The position numbers were made by a program, and so were the translations under genes. Of a DNA stretch of 64,000 nt, positions 37,896-47,269 are shown piece after piece (the first letter of the stretch is position 1; the number at the start of each line of letters is the position of its first letter). Below the pieces are notes generated by a model. The model was not told where the DNA came from. It saw only the letters and a list, made by a program, of their open reading frames with translations, and made no database searches. The stretch is taken from the NCBI GenBank assembly GCA_947387575.1, contig CANDOC010000001.1, positions 62,001-126,000 on the forward strand, in the 5' to 3' direction. Source of the stretch: Spongorhabdus nitratireducens (lineage in GTDB: Bacteria > Pseudomonadota > Gammaproteobacteria > Pseudomonadales > Endozoicomonadaceae).

Positions 37896-40288
37896 AACCG
37901 TCTGCCACGAAACCATCCGCCTTAAAACAGAGGATCGTTGCTGTTCTTGGTAACCCCAATGCAGGAAAAACCACGCTTTTCAATGGTATGACCGGTGCTC
38001 GGCAGCAGATTGGCAACTGGCCGGGGGTCACGGTTGAAAAGAAAACCGGACACTACAGTCATGATGGTGAAAACATCACGCTGGTGGATCTTCCGGGTAC
38101 CTATTCGCTGCAGGGGGAGGTTTCGCCTGACGAGCAAATTGCCCAGCAATATCTGTTAAGTGGTGAAGCTGAGCTGGTCATTAATGTGCTGGATGCAACC
38201 AACCTCGAGCGCAACCTTTACCTGACAACCCAGCTGATGAGTCTGCGGATACCCAGGCTGATTGTTCTGAATATGATGGATCGGGCCAGGGATCTGGGTG
38301 CTGTCATTGATGTCGATTTACTTTCCCGTGAACTGGGGTGCCCGGTTATTCCTGTTTCTGCCCGAAACAGCCGGGATATGATTCGTCTCCAGCGAGTGAT
38401 TGCAAACTTTCTGCGCCTGAGTAATACGATGAACGCTGCTGAATCAGCGATGAAAGTATATTCCGGGGAAGAAACCGTCGGTCATAAGATTTGCTGTGCG
38501 CTTGAGTTGATTGAAAAGGGGCTCGCTAACGAGCAGGTTGGATCAGTCGCTGGACGACAATGGCATGCAACCAGACTACTTGAAGGTTCCGCTTTGGGGT
38601 TGGGCGTTTCAGCTGCATTGTCGGAAAAAACAGCAGCCCTGAGAAACAGAATTGAACGGGATTCAGCGGAAGATATCGATATTGTAATGGCTGATCAGCG
38701 TTATTGCTTTATCAGAAAGCTATGCGTTGAAGCCGTTAGTTTCAGAAAAAAAGCCAGTCGGGCGCTGACTGATCGTATTGATCGTATTGTCCTTAATCGT
38801 GTGCTGGGTGTGCCGGTATTTTTCCTGACCATGTACTTGATGTTCATGGTGACGATTCATATTGGCAGTGCTTTCATCGAGTTTTTCGAACTTTCCGTCG
38901 GCGCATTTGCAGTAGATGGCCTGGCCTCGGCTTTAACCAGTATTGATTCTCCGGGCTGGCTGACAGCACTGCTGGCTTATGGCATCGGTGGCGGTATCAA
39001 GACGGTTGCCAGCTTTATTCCGGTAATCACTTGTCTGTATTTGTGCCTGTCTCTGTTGGAGGGCTCGGGTTATATGTCCCGTGCAGCCTTTGTAATGGAT
39101 CGTTTTATGGGCATGATGGGACTACCCGGCAAGGCTTTTGTGCCGCTGCTGATTGGTTTCGGTTGTAACGTGCCAGCCATCATGGCGACCCGGACACTGG
39201 AGCGGGAACGTGATCGTAAGCTGGCGATCATTATGAATCCGTTTATGTCCTGTGGTGCCCGGCTTCCGGTTTACGCTCTGTTTGCTGCAGCATTTTTCCC
39301 GGCTTCCGGTCAGAATCTGATTTTTACCCTCTATCTTGCCGGATTTGCCATTGCGATACTGACCGGCCTGATAATGAGGTGGACCTTGTTGAAGGGGAGC
39401 AATGCACCTTGTGTGATGGAGCTTCCGGTTTATCAGCTGCCGGCTCTGAAGACAGTCCTGATTCAGACTTGGGATCGTTTGTACGGGTTTCTGACCGGAG
39501 CAGGGAAGGTTATTGTACTGGTTGTCGCCGTACTCGGCATGCTGGGGCATGTAGATTCCAGGGGGCGGTTTTCTGCTGAATGCTATTCAGAGCACTCAAT
39601 TCTGAGTGAGGCAGGACGAGCCATTGCACCGCTGTTTTATCCGATGGGCGTATCCGAGGATAACTGGCCTGCTGCAGTGGGTCTGTTTACCGGTATTTTT
39701 GCCAAGGAAGCAGTAATAGGCACGCTTGATTCATTGTATAGCCAGCTTGCGGGTCAGCAAAAGCCTGCTCCTGATGATGACGTCGGGCTGATAGACAAGC
39801 TCAAGGCCGCTGCCCTGACAATCCCTGCAAACCTGAATGCCCGCTTGGGTGGGGGGCTGATGGGAGGTCTTGATCTGGAGTTATCTGAAATTGGTGATTC
39901 AACCCAGACCGCAGAAGCTCTGGACCTCAATGATGGCATGATCAATCAGATGCAACAGCGGTTTGCGACCGATGCTGCTGCCATTGCCTACCTGCTATTT
40001 GTATTGCTATATGTGCCCTGTGTCGCTGCCATGGGCGCGGTGAAAAGAGAAGCCGGTTTTCGCTGGATGTTGCTGGTAGGTGGATGGTCAACATTTGTCG
40101 CCTATGCTGTTGCAACCGGATTTTTCCAGTTTGCGACATTCGCAAGTCACCCTCTTTATTCATTCTGTTGGTTGTCAGGGCTGTTCACAGTCTTTGCTGC
40201 GGTTATTTTTGCATTATGGTTAACAGGGCAGCGTCAGTTGCCAGCTACGATTCAGGTAAACCGGGCCGAGGTAGCAGATGCTGGTTGA
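37892..40288 (+). CDS. feoB: Ferrous iron transporter FeoB
   Basis: Inner-membrane Fe(II) importer (798 residues). The N-terminal G domain has GNPNAGKTTLFN (G1), DLPGTYSL (G3) and VLNMMDRA (G4). A helical spacer (about 185-290) follows, then the membrane domain with two Gate regions, including IPVITCLYLCLSLLEGSGYMSR and PLLIGFGCNVPAIMATRTLE with the conserved Cys, and GIFAKEAVIGTL. It is intact and translationally coupled to feoA and feoC. Confidence 0.97.
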   Translation: MKPSATKPSALKQRIVAVLGNPNAGKTTLFNGMTGARQQIGNWPGVTVEKKTGHYSHDGENITLVDLPGTYSLQGEVSPDEQIAQQYLLSGEAELVINVLDATNLERNLYLTTQLMSLRIPRLIVLNMMDRARDLGAVIDVDLLSRELGCPVIPVSARNSRDMIRLQRVIANFLRLSNTMNAAESAMKVYSGEETVGHKICCALELIEKGLANEQVGSVAGRQWHATRLLEGSALGLGVSAALSEKTAALRNRIERDSAEDIDIVMADQRYCFIRKLCVEAVSFRKKASRALTDRIDRIVLNRVLGVPVFFLTMYLMFMVTIHIGSAFIEFFELSVGAFAVDGLASALTSIDSPGWLTALLAYGIGGGIKTVASFIPVITCLYLCLSLLEGSGYMSRAAFVMDRFMGMMGLPGKAFVPLLIGFGCNVPAIMATRTLERERDRKLAIIMNPFMSCGARLPVYALFAAAFFPASGQNLIFTLYLAGFAIAILTGLIMRWTLLKGSNAPCVMELPVYQLPALKTVLIQTWDRLYGFLTGAGKVIVLVVAVLGMLGHVDSRGRFSAECYSEHSILSEAGRAIAPLFYPMGVSEDNWPAAVGLFTGIFAKEAVIGTLDSLYSQLAGQQKPAPDDDVGLIDKLKAAALTIPANLNARLGGGLMGGLDLELSEIGDSTQTAEALDLNDGMINQMQQRFATDAAAIAYLLFVLLYVPCVAAMGAVKREAGFRWMLLVGGWSTFVAYAVATGFFQFATFASHPLYSFCWLSGLFTVFAAVIFALWLTGQRQLPATIQVNRAEVADAG

Positions 40289-40532
40289 AATCCGTGATTA
40301 CCTGGCGGAAAAGGCCTCTGTCAGCATCAACGAACTGGCACTGCATTTTGATGTGCCGCCGGATGCCATGAGAGGGATGTTGTCACACTGGATTCGTAAG
40401 GGATATGTGCGGCACACGACGGCTTGTAGCGGTGGTTGTAATAGCTGTGATACGTCAGAAACCGAACTTTACTTCTGGCATCCGAAGCAAAAAAACAAAG
40501 CTGAATCTGCTGTATGCCTGATTAGAGGGTGA
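40278..40532 (+). CDS. feoC: FeoC-like regulator
   Basis: An 84-residue winged-helix protein overlapping the end of feoB by 11 bp. MLVEIRDYLAEKASVSINELALHFDV is the winged-helix start, and the C-terminal wing holds a Cys cluster (CSGGCNSC) that in relatives can bind an Fe-S cluster or modulate FeoB stability. Translational coupling and position support the call. Confidence 0.87.
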   Translation: MLVEIRDYLAEKASVSINELALHFDVPPDAMRGMLSHWIRKGYVRHTTACSGGCNSCDTSETELYFWHPKQKNKAESAVCLIRG

Positions 40533-40627
40533 ATTCCTGTCTCAATAAATAGGATAATATCACCCTTGTTTGTATGACGGCTCTTGTACAGGGCATCAGA
40601 AAAACCATTAAGGATAAGGTATTAGGG

Positions 40628-40954
40628 ATGCAGCGAATAAAGTCGATTGCTTTCTCCGGGCTGGTATTGTTAGGGCTGGTCGGCGGAATTTCAGGTTGTG
40701 CCGTGTCATACCAGAATTATGCTCAGGTAGGAGATAATGAGGCTGCAGTTGTTGAAAAGATTGGCAAGCCGGAGAAACGAATTGCTAGCGGCGATTTTGT
40801 CGGGGTTCAGTACAGCAGTCGCAGTTTTGAAAGTGGTGATCTGAAAAAACAGTATTACGTAATCATTTTTTATGGTGACAAACTGTTCAAACAGGGATAC
40901 GGGCAGCTAAAGCAGCAGGATCAGTTCCCGCCTTTAGTGATTGATGCGGAATAA
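40628..40954 (+). CDS. Small lipoprotein, SmpA/OmlA-like fold possible
   Basis: A 109-residue protein from MQRIKSIAFSGLVLLG, with lipobox ISGC. The mature part (VGDNEAAVVEKIGKPEKRIASGDFVG) resembles the SmpA/BamE pattern in which a DNA-uptake-like helix is followed by GxP; that is inference. I start at ATG 40628, since the in-frame ATG at 40574 would bury the signal peptide. A strong terminator follows, so it may be the last gene of the feo transcript or separate. Confidence 0.7.
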   Translation: MQRIKSIAFSGLVLLGLVGGISGCAVSYQNYAQVGDNEAAVVEKIGKPEKRIASGDFVGVQYSSRSFESGDLKKQYYVIIFYGDKLFKQGYGQLKQQDQFPPLVIDAE

Positions 40955-40985
40955 AGGAAGCAGAAACTACTTTTCTGACTTCCAT

Positions 40986-41017
40986 AAAAAAAGACAACCC
41001 GGAGGTTGTCTTTTTTT
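40986..41017. terminator. Bidirectional rho-independent terminator
   Basis: A perfect stem AAAAAAAGACAACC / GGTTGTCTTTTTTT with a 4-base loop. T7 on both strands lets it end the lipoprotein gene and, from the other side, the tRNA-His transcript. Confidence 0.95.
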
Positions 41018-41043
41018 ATGCCTTTAAAAGGCAGATCGAATAA

Positions 41044-41120
41044 TGGGGTGGACGATGGGAGTCGAACCCACGACCGCAGGAGTCACAATCCTGAGCTCTA
41101 CCAACTGAGCTACGCCCACC
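41044..41120 (-). tRNA. tRNA-His (GTG anticodon), copy 2
   Basis: On the minus strand the sequence begins GGTGGGCGTAGCTCAG and has the anticodon loop ATTGTGACT, T-arm GTTCGAC and encoded CCA, 77 bases in all. The extra 5' G opposite C73 is the known identity element of tRNA-His. It is identical to the copy 89 bp upstream. Confidence 0.96.
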
Positions 41121-41209
41121 ATTAAACCGGTGCAGTACAGAAGATATGATCTTCTGTTTTTCTGCTGTTTATTGAATCAGGTCCAATGAAAACAACAAAA
41201 ATGAAAAAG

Positions 41210-41286
41210 TGGGGTGGACGATGGGAGTCGAACCCACGACCGCAGGAGTCACAATCCTGAGCTCTACCAACTGAGCTACGCCCACC
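41210..41286 (-). tRNA. tRNA-His (GTG anticodon), copy 1
   Basis: Identical in sequence to 41044-41120 and the first of the pair in transcription order. The cloverleaf is complete with GTG anticodon, the G-1 base and CCA. The two are probably processed from one transcript ending at 40986-41017. Confidence 0.96.
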
Positions 41287-41469
41287 ACTTTGTCACAAAG
41301 AAGTTACTGTAAAGTGCAGTGCTTCAGTGCGGGGCGTATCTTACTTGTAAGGCTGAAGGCTGTAAACCCTTAAGTGAAAAAGATGATTCTGAATTATGCA
41401 GGAATAACAAAGAGTTATCGGTTTAAAACTGAAACCGACACGGTGACTTTCTGCGCCTGAACGACAATA

Positions 41470-43065
41470 TTAAAATGCAGCCTCAAGCAAGGCCTGGGTG
41501 TATTCATGGCGGGGATTCTCAAAAATTTGTTCCCGACTCCCTTCTTCGACCACTGTACCGTTGCGCATCACCATAATCCGGTGGCTCATAGCTCGCACCA
41601 CGGCGAGATCATGACTGATAAAAATATAAGACAGATTGTGATGGGCCTGCAGATTACGCAACAGATCAATAATCTGGGACTGAACAGTGCGGTCAAGCGC
41701 TGAGGTTGGTTCGTCAAGAATCACCAGCTTGGGCTTGAGTACCATCACCCGGGCAATGGCAATCCGCTGTCGTTGGCCGCCGGAGAATTCATGGGGATAG
41801 CGATGTCGTGTTTCAGGCTCCAGCCCGACCTCTTCCAGTGCCTTTATTATCAGTTGTTCGCGCTGCTGTTCATCCTGCATGCCGTGAACTTCGAGCCCTT
41901 CGCCAATGATATCGGCAATGGTCATGCGAGGACTCAGGCTGCCAAATGGATCCTGAAAAACAATTTGCATCTCCCGCCGAAACGGACGTAATGCTTTCTG
42001 GGATAACTGATGCAGCGGCTGATCATGAAAATAAATAGCGCCCTTGCTACTTTGCAGTCGAAGTAATGCCAGCCCCAGGGTGCTTTTGCCGGAGCCGCTC
42101 TCTCCTACAATACCCAGCGTTTCTCCCTGTTGCAGGGAGAATGAAATGTCATTCACCGCTTTGACATGATCGACCGTACGTTGAAGCACGCCTCGTTTGA
42201 TGGGAAACCATATTCTCAGGTTTTCACCTTGCAGCAGTGTTTCGGAGCTGTCACTGGGTGCAACAGGAAAACCGGATGGCTCTGCATTAATCAACATCCG
42301 GGTGTAAGGGTGTTTGGGGGATGAAAAAATGTTGTCTGTGGTGTCTGTTTCAACAATTTTTCCCTGCTGCATAACAGCAACCCGGTGGGCATTGTGCCGT
42401 ACCAGATTAAGATCATGGCTGATCAGCAGAATACTCATTCCCAGTTTTTGCTGAAGCTCATGCAGCAGGGCAAGAATCTGACGCTGCACCGTAACATCAA
42501 GGGCTGTTGTTGGTTCATCGGCGATCAGGATTTCAGGCTCATTGGCCAGCGCCATGGCAATCATAACCCGCTGGCGTTGTCCGCCGGAAAGTTCATGAGG
42601 AAAGGCATTGAGTCTTTTGCTGGCATCCTGAATTCCGACCAGTTGCAGCAATTCAATAATACGTTGCTCTGCAGCACTGCCTGACAACCCTCTGTGCAGT
42701 GCCAGCACTTCACCAATCTGTTTCTGCACACTATGTAGTGGATTCAGGGAGGTCATAGGCTCCTGAAAAATCATACTGATCCGGTCGCCTCGTATACGAC
42801 GAAGAGTTCCCGTATCAATATCAAGCAGGTTTTCTCCGGCAAACTGAATGGAACCACTACAGCGACTATGGGCTCGGGGTAACAGCTGCAAAATTGATTG
42901 GGCTGTGACTGATTTTCCGGAACCGCTTTCACCAACCAATGCCAGCGTTTCACCCGGATACAGATCGAGGAAAGCATGCTCTACTGCGGTTTCGCAGGTA
43001 TCGCCATTGAAAAATTCAATATTGAGATCCCGAATCTGCAGTAGTGGCTCCGAGGCGGTTGTCAT
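41470..43065 (-). CDS. yejF: Peptide/microcin C ABC transporter, ATP-binding protein (YejF type)
   Basis: A double ATPase (531 residues). Domain 1 (about 1-265) has Walker [13 protein letters not shown], signature [13 protein letters not shown] and Walker [13 protein letters not shown]. Domain 2 (about 280-531) has [26 protein letters not shown] and [12 protein letters not shown]. It powers the inner-membrane pore made by YejB and YejE. Last gene of the six-gene minus-strand cluster, 18 bp after yejE. Confidence 0.95.
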   Translation of the reverse strand: MTTASEPLLQIRDLNIEFFNGDTCETAVEHAFLDLYPGETLALVGESGSGKSVTAQSILQLLPRAHSRCSGSIQFAGENLLDIDTGTLRRIRGDRISMIFQEPMTSLNPLHSVQKQIGEVLALHRGLSGSAAEQRIIELLQLVGIQDASKRLNAFPHELSGGQRQRVMIAMALANEPEILIADEPTTALDVTVQRQILALLHELQQKLGMSILLISHDLNLVRHNAHRVAVMQQGKIVETDTTDNIFSSPKHPYTRMLINAEPSGFPVAPSDSSETLLQGENLRIWFPIKRGVLQRTVDHVKAVNDISFSLQQGETLGIVGESGSGKSTLGLALLRLQSSKGAIYFHDQPLHQLSQKALRPFRREMQIVFQDPFGSLSPRMTIADIIGEGLEVHGMQDEQQREQLIIKALEEVGLEPETRHRYPHEFSGGQRQRIAIARVMVLKPKLVILDEPTSALDRTVQSQIIDLLRNLQAHHNLSYIFISHDLAVVRAMSHRIMVMRNGTVVEEGSREQIFENPRHEYTQALLEAAF

Positions 43066-43083
43066 TCCTTGCTCCCCATCCTG

Positions 43084-44106
43084 TTATTTGCGTGGATCCA
43101 TGGCATCACGGGCACCTTCTCCGATAAACACCAGCAAGGTCAGCATCACCGAAAGCGTGACAAAAGCAGTAATACCCAGCCAGGGCGCATGCAGGTTAGC
43201 CTTGCCCTGTGCAATCAGTTCACCTAAAGAGGGCGAACCGGCAGGCAGGCCAAAGCCCAGAAAATCGAGTGAGGTGAGGGTGGTAATGGCTCCGGTCAGA
43301 ATAAATGGCATAAAGGTCAGGGTAGCGACCATGGCATTGGGCAGAATATGACGAAACATTACCCGGGAGTTGTTCATGCCAAGCGCTCGCGCTGCCCGAA
43401 CATACTCAAGGTTGCGCCCCCGCAGAAACTCGGCGCGAACAACGTCCACCAGTGCCATCCAGCTGAACAGCATCATGATGCCCAGCAGCCACCAGAATCC
43501 GGGCTCCACAAAGCTGGAAAGAATGATTAGCAGATAGAGTACTGGTAGGCCTGACCATATATCGATAAATCGCTGCCCGAACAGATCAATCTTGCCGCCA
43601 TAGTAGCCCTGAAAAGCACCCGCAGTGACCCCGATCAGGCTGCTAAATAAGGTCAGGGTAAGGCCGAACAGAACCGAAATGCGAAAGCCGTATATAACCC
43701 GGGCCAGAACATCCCGTCCCTGGTCATCTGTACCCAGCCAGTTTTCGCCGCTGGGCGGGGCAGGAGCAACGCGTTTGTAATTGATGGTATCGTAACTGTA
43801 GCGAATGGGCGGCCAGAACATCCAACCGTGAGGTTCAATCAGTTCACGGGCGTATTCCTGACGGTAATCCGTTTCCAGTTCAAAATCACCGCCAAAAGTT
43901 GTCTCCGGGTAGTTATATAGAAACGGGAAGTAGAATTGATTGTCGTATTTCACCAGTAGCGGCTTGTCGTTAGCGACCACTTCAGCAATCAGGGTCAGCA
44001 GGAACAGAAACAGAAAGATCCATAATGACCAGAAAGCCCGGCGATTGTGGCAGAAACTTTCCCAGCGGCGCTGGTTCAGGGGATTCAATGTGATCAGTCC
44101 GGCCAT
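43084..44106 (-). CDS. yejE: Peptide/microcin C ABC transporter, permease (YejE type)
   Basis: A 340-residue inner-membrane permease with an N-terminal helix, a long periplasmic loop (about 50-125) containing the dipeptide-permease motif NWLGTDDQGRDVLARVIYG, and the BPD_transp domain with five more helices. The EAA-type loop EYVRAARALGMNNSRVMFRHILPNA contacts the ATPase. It follows yejB by 28 bp. Confidence 0.95.
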   Translation of the reverse strand: MAGLITLNPLNQRRWESFCHNRRAFWSLWIFLFLFLLTLIAEVVANDKPLLVKYDNQFYFPFLYNYPETTFGGDFELETDYRQEYARELIEPHGWMFWPPIRYSYDTINYKRVAPAPPSGENWLGTDDQGRDVLARVIYGFRISVLFGLTLTLFSSLIGVTAGAFQGYYGGKIDLFGQRFIDIWSGLPVLYLLIILSSFVEPGFWWLLGIMMLFSWMALVDVVRAEFLRGRNLEYVRAARALGMNNSRVMFRHILPNAMVATLTFMPFILTGAITTLTSLDFLGFGLPAGSPSLGELIAQGKANLHAPWLGITAFVTLSVMLTLLVFIGEGARDAMDPRK

Positions 44107-44134
44107 GGAAGCTGTTTCCGGTATCGTTATTTAT

Positions 44135-45226
44135 TCAGAGTTCTCGGGATTCAAAATCAATACGCGGGTCGACCAGAACGTAAGTCAGGTCGCCCAGCAG
44201 TTTTACCAGCATTCCGATCAGGGTGAAGATAAAAAGAGAACCAAAAACCACCGGATAATCACGATTGATAGCGGCTTCATAACCCAGTAATCCCAGTCCA
44301 TCCAGTGAGAAAATAATTTCGATCAGCAGTGAACTGGTAAACAGAATACCAATCAGGGCGGCGGGGAAACCGGCAATAACCAATAGCATGGCATTACGAA
44401 AAACATGACCGTACAGCACTCGGTTTTCTTCCAGCCCCTTGGCCCGGGCCGTCTGGACATACTGTTTGTGGATCTCGTCCAGAAATGAATTTTTGGTAAG
44501 CATGGTAAGAGTGGCAAAGCCACTGATTACCAGCGTGAAAACAGGAAGCACCAGATGCCAGAAGTAATCCCCGATTTGTCCCAACAGGGAAAGTTGTTCA
44601 AAGTTATCTGATGTCAGTCCCCGTAAAGGGAAAATATTCCAGTAACTGCCACCGGAAAACAGCACAATCAGCAGGATTGCCAGCAGAAAGCTGGGTACTG
44701 CATAACCGGTGATGATGACGGTACTACTCCAGATATCAAACCGGGAGCCGTGTTTGACGGCCTTGCGAATCCCCAGCGGAATGGAAATAGCATAAATAAT
44801 CAGCGTGGCCCATAGCCCGAGAGAGATAGAGACGGGAAGCTTTTCCTTGATCAGCTCGATCACCGGGGTATCTCGGAAAAAACTGTCGCCGAAGTCGAGC
44901 ATCAGATAACTGTGCATCATTTTCCAGAAACGTTCGGCAGGGGGACGATCAAATCCGTATAGCTTTTCAATTTCCTTGATCAGCTCAGGATCCAGTCCAC
45001 GGGCACCCCGGTATTCGGTCATGCCCTGTTGTTGCAGCTGCTGGATTTCAGCATCAACCCCGCCACCGATCCTGCTGGTGGCACCGACATCGAGTCCTTC
45101 CAGCCGGGCAATCATCTGCTCCACTGGCCCGCCGGGAGCCGCCTGAACAATAAGAAAATTGATCAGCATAATGCCGAACAGGGTCGGAATAATCAGCAAC
45201 AGGCGGCGAATAATATAGGCAAACAT
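44135..45226 (-). CDS. yejB: Peptide/microcin C ABC transporter, permease (YejB type)
   Basis: A 363-residue permease starting [20 protein letters not shown], the usual first helix of this family. A long periplasmic stretch (about 30-130) precedes five more helices. The ATPase-contact loop is [25 protein letters not shown]. It starts 6 bp after the third substrate-binding gene, so the cluster is one operon. Confidence 0.95.
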   Translation of the reverse strand: MFAYIIRRLLLIIPTLFGIMLINFLIVQAAPGGPVEQMIARLEGLDVGATSRIGGGVDAEIQQLQQQGMTEYRGARGLDPELIKEIEKLYGFDRPPAERFWKMMHSYLMLDFGDSFFRDTPVIELIKEKLPVSISLGLWATLIIYAISIPLGIRKAVKHGSRFDIWSSTVIITGYAVPSFLLAILLIVLFSGGSYWNIFPLRGLTSDNFEQLSLLGQIGDYFWHLVLPVFTLVISGFATLTMLTKNSFLDEIHKQYVQTARAKGLEENRVLYGHVFRNAMLLVIAGFPAALIGILFTSSLLIEIIFSLDGLGLLGYEAAINRDYPVVFGSLFIFTLIGMLVKLLGDLTYVLVDPRIDFESREL

Positions 45227-45232
45227 CGACAG

Positions 45233-47257
45233 TTATTGTCCTTTTTTCCGGCGACGTGCAATGACTACATACAGAAGCAGTCCGGCTATCACCAGCAGGA
45301 CTGTAAACCGGAAGCCATCCTCTGCTTCCGGTGTATTTGCATCTTCAGTATCCGCTGCCTGATCTGATGTTGCAATGGGTGGAGGCTCATACCACCAGAT
45401 ACTCATATCCAGGCTGAACAGCGGTGCTGAGTCAGGATGGTGTAAGGTGTTCTTGTAGGCCACATGCAGGTAAGGATCATACCAGTGCGGAATCAGGTAG
45501 CTCTGCCAAAGCAAAACCCGGTCCAGAGCATGTGTTGCTGCCAGCAGCTCCTGATAGTCATCTGCTGAGATTACTTTTTCAATCAGGCTGTCAACCACAG
45601 GGTTTTTGATGCCCATGCTATTACGGCTTCCGGGGGTATCAGCAGCTTCACTGCCCCAGAGATTTCTTAATTCATTTCCTGGACTGCTGGACATGGGAAA
45701 ACGGTCGGCAGTGATATCGAAATCAAAGCTGCGAAGCAGGCTCAGATAATGGGATAAATCAACAGTGCGGATACGCATGTTGATTCCCAAAAGCTCCAGG
45801 TTCTTCTTGATCGGCAGGGCGATCCGCTCCATGCTCGGGTTCAGTAACAGCAAATCAAAACTGAATTGTTTGCCCTGTTCATTAAGCAGCTGTCCGTCCT
45901 GTATATGCCATCCAGCCTGTTGTAATAATTCGAGGGCAGTCTTCAGGTTTTCACGATTATTACCCAACCCGTCTGTTTGAGGCAGGGTGAAAGGTTGTGT
46001 GAACAGTTTCTCGGGAAGTTGTTCCTTCCACGGTCGCAGCAGCTTTAACTCCTGCTCATCAGGCAAACCGGATGCCGCGAGATCAGAATTGACAAAGTAA
46101 CTGTTGGTTCGGGCATAAAGACTATAGAACAGATTGCGGTTGGACCACTCAAAGTCGAAGGCATAATTCAGCGCCTGCCGGACCAGAATATTATCAAAGG
46201 GAGGGCGGCGCAGATTGAAAATAAATGCCTGCATTCCGAAGGGATTGAGGGTACGCAGACTTTCAGTAATAACCTTGCCGGTTTTGATCGCTTCAAAGTG
46301 ATAGGCGGTGGCCCAATCCTTTGACAGCAGCTCTATCCTGAAGTCGAGTGCTCCGGTTTTCAGCGCCTGTAGTGAGACTGTCCGGTCACGGTAATAATCA
46401 TAAACAATGGTGTCGAAGTTATAGCGACCAATATTGACCGCCAGATTTCGTCCCCAGTAATTCGGATCCCGTTCATAAGTGATGGAATGACCGGACTCGA
46501 TAGCCTTTATTTTGTAAGGGCCGCTGCCTACAGGCGGTTTAAGGCTAGTTACAGCGAAATCATTGTCTTCTCTTTCCCAATAATGTTTTGGCAGAGCCGG
46601 CAGCTGGCCCAGAATCTGAGCCAGCTCGCGATTGTTGTTATGTTTGAAAACAAACAGCACCCGACGCTGGGAAGTGGCCTCAGCCCGGGCTACATCGGCA
46701 TAGTAGGTTTTATAAAAGGGCCGTCCCTGTTGCCGCAGCAAATTAAAGGTGAAGACAATATCTTCCGCCGTAACGGGGTGTCCGTCATGGAATTGAGCCG
46801 AGGGCCTGAGGTTGAAGGCAACCCAGCTATTATCTTTCGCCAGTTCAATTGATTCCGCCAGCAACCCGTAAGCGCTGAAGGGTTCATCGCTGGAATCTTC
46901 CAGCAGGGTGTCATACAGCCCGTTAATACCCATGGCTGTAGTACCCTTGTCTATCCATCGATTCAGGCTATCGAACGAACCAATACCCGCATAACGGATT
47001 GAGCCCCCTTTGGGAGCTTCAGGGTTTACATAGTCAAAATGACTGAAGCCGGCTTGATATCGCGGCGTGCCATAGCGACTCACACCATGGTGAACAGTAA
47101 AACTGGTACTGTTGTCGGAAGCTTCTGCCAGCACATTGGCGGCAGAAGCGGAAAACAGTATCAGCCATAGTGAGGTAAATAGCGAGGCAGATAGCGGTGC
47201 AAATAGTGAGGCAATCCAGGCAAAAAGATTCCGGACAGCTTGCTGTTCCTGATCCAT
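45233..47257 (-). CDS. Extracellular solute-binding protein, family 5 (YejA-like), copy 3
   Basis: A 674-residue periplasmic binding protein for the Yej transporter. The hydrophobic N-terminus (about 12-45) is a signal peptide; the mature part starts with HGVSRYGTPRYQAGFSHFDYVNPEAPKGG, the YejA signature. The C-terminus is unusual: after the family end it continues with FTVLLVIAGLLLYVVIARRRKKGQ, a membrane anchor with a basic tail. The protein is therefore probably tethered to the inner membrane rather than free. Confidence 0.93.
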   Translation of the reverse strand: MDQEQQAVRNLFAWIASLFAPLSASLFTSLWLILFSASAANVLAEASDNSTSFTVHHGVSRYGTPRYQAGFSHFDYVNPEAPKGGSIRYAGIGSFDSLNRWIDKGTTAMGINGLYDTLLEDSSDEPFSAYGLLAESIELAKDNSWVAFNLRPSAQFHDGHPVTAEDIVFTFNLLRQQGRPFYKTYYADVARAEATSQRRVLFVFKHNNNRELAQILGQLPALPKHYWEREDNDFAVTSLKPPVGSGPYKIKAIESGHSITYERDPNYWGRNLAVNIGRYNFDTIVYDYYRDRTVSLQALKTGALDFRIELLSKDWATAYHFEAIKTGKVITESLRTLNPFGMQAFIFNLRRPPFDNILVRQALNYAFDFEWSNRNLFYSLYARTNSYFVNSDLAASGLPDEQELKLLRPWKEQLPEKLFTQPFTLPQTDGLGNNRENLKTALELLQQAGWHIQDGQLLNEQGKQFSFDLLLLNPSMERIALPIKKNLELLGINMRIRTVDLSHYLSLLRSFDFDITADRFPMSSSPGNELRNLWGSEAADTPGSRNSMGIKNPVVDSLIEKVISADDYQELLAATHALDRVLLWQSYLIPHWYDPYLHVAYKNTLHHPDSAPLFSLDMSIWWYEPPPIATSDQAADTEDANTPEAEDGFRFTVLLVIAGLLLYVVIARRRKKGQ

Positions 47258-47269
47258 GGCTGTTACCTG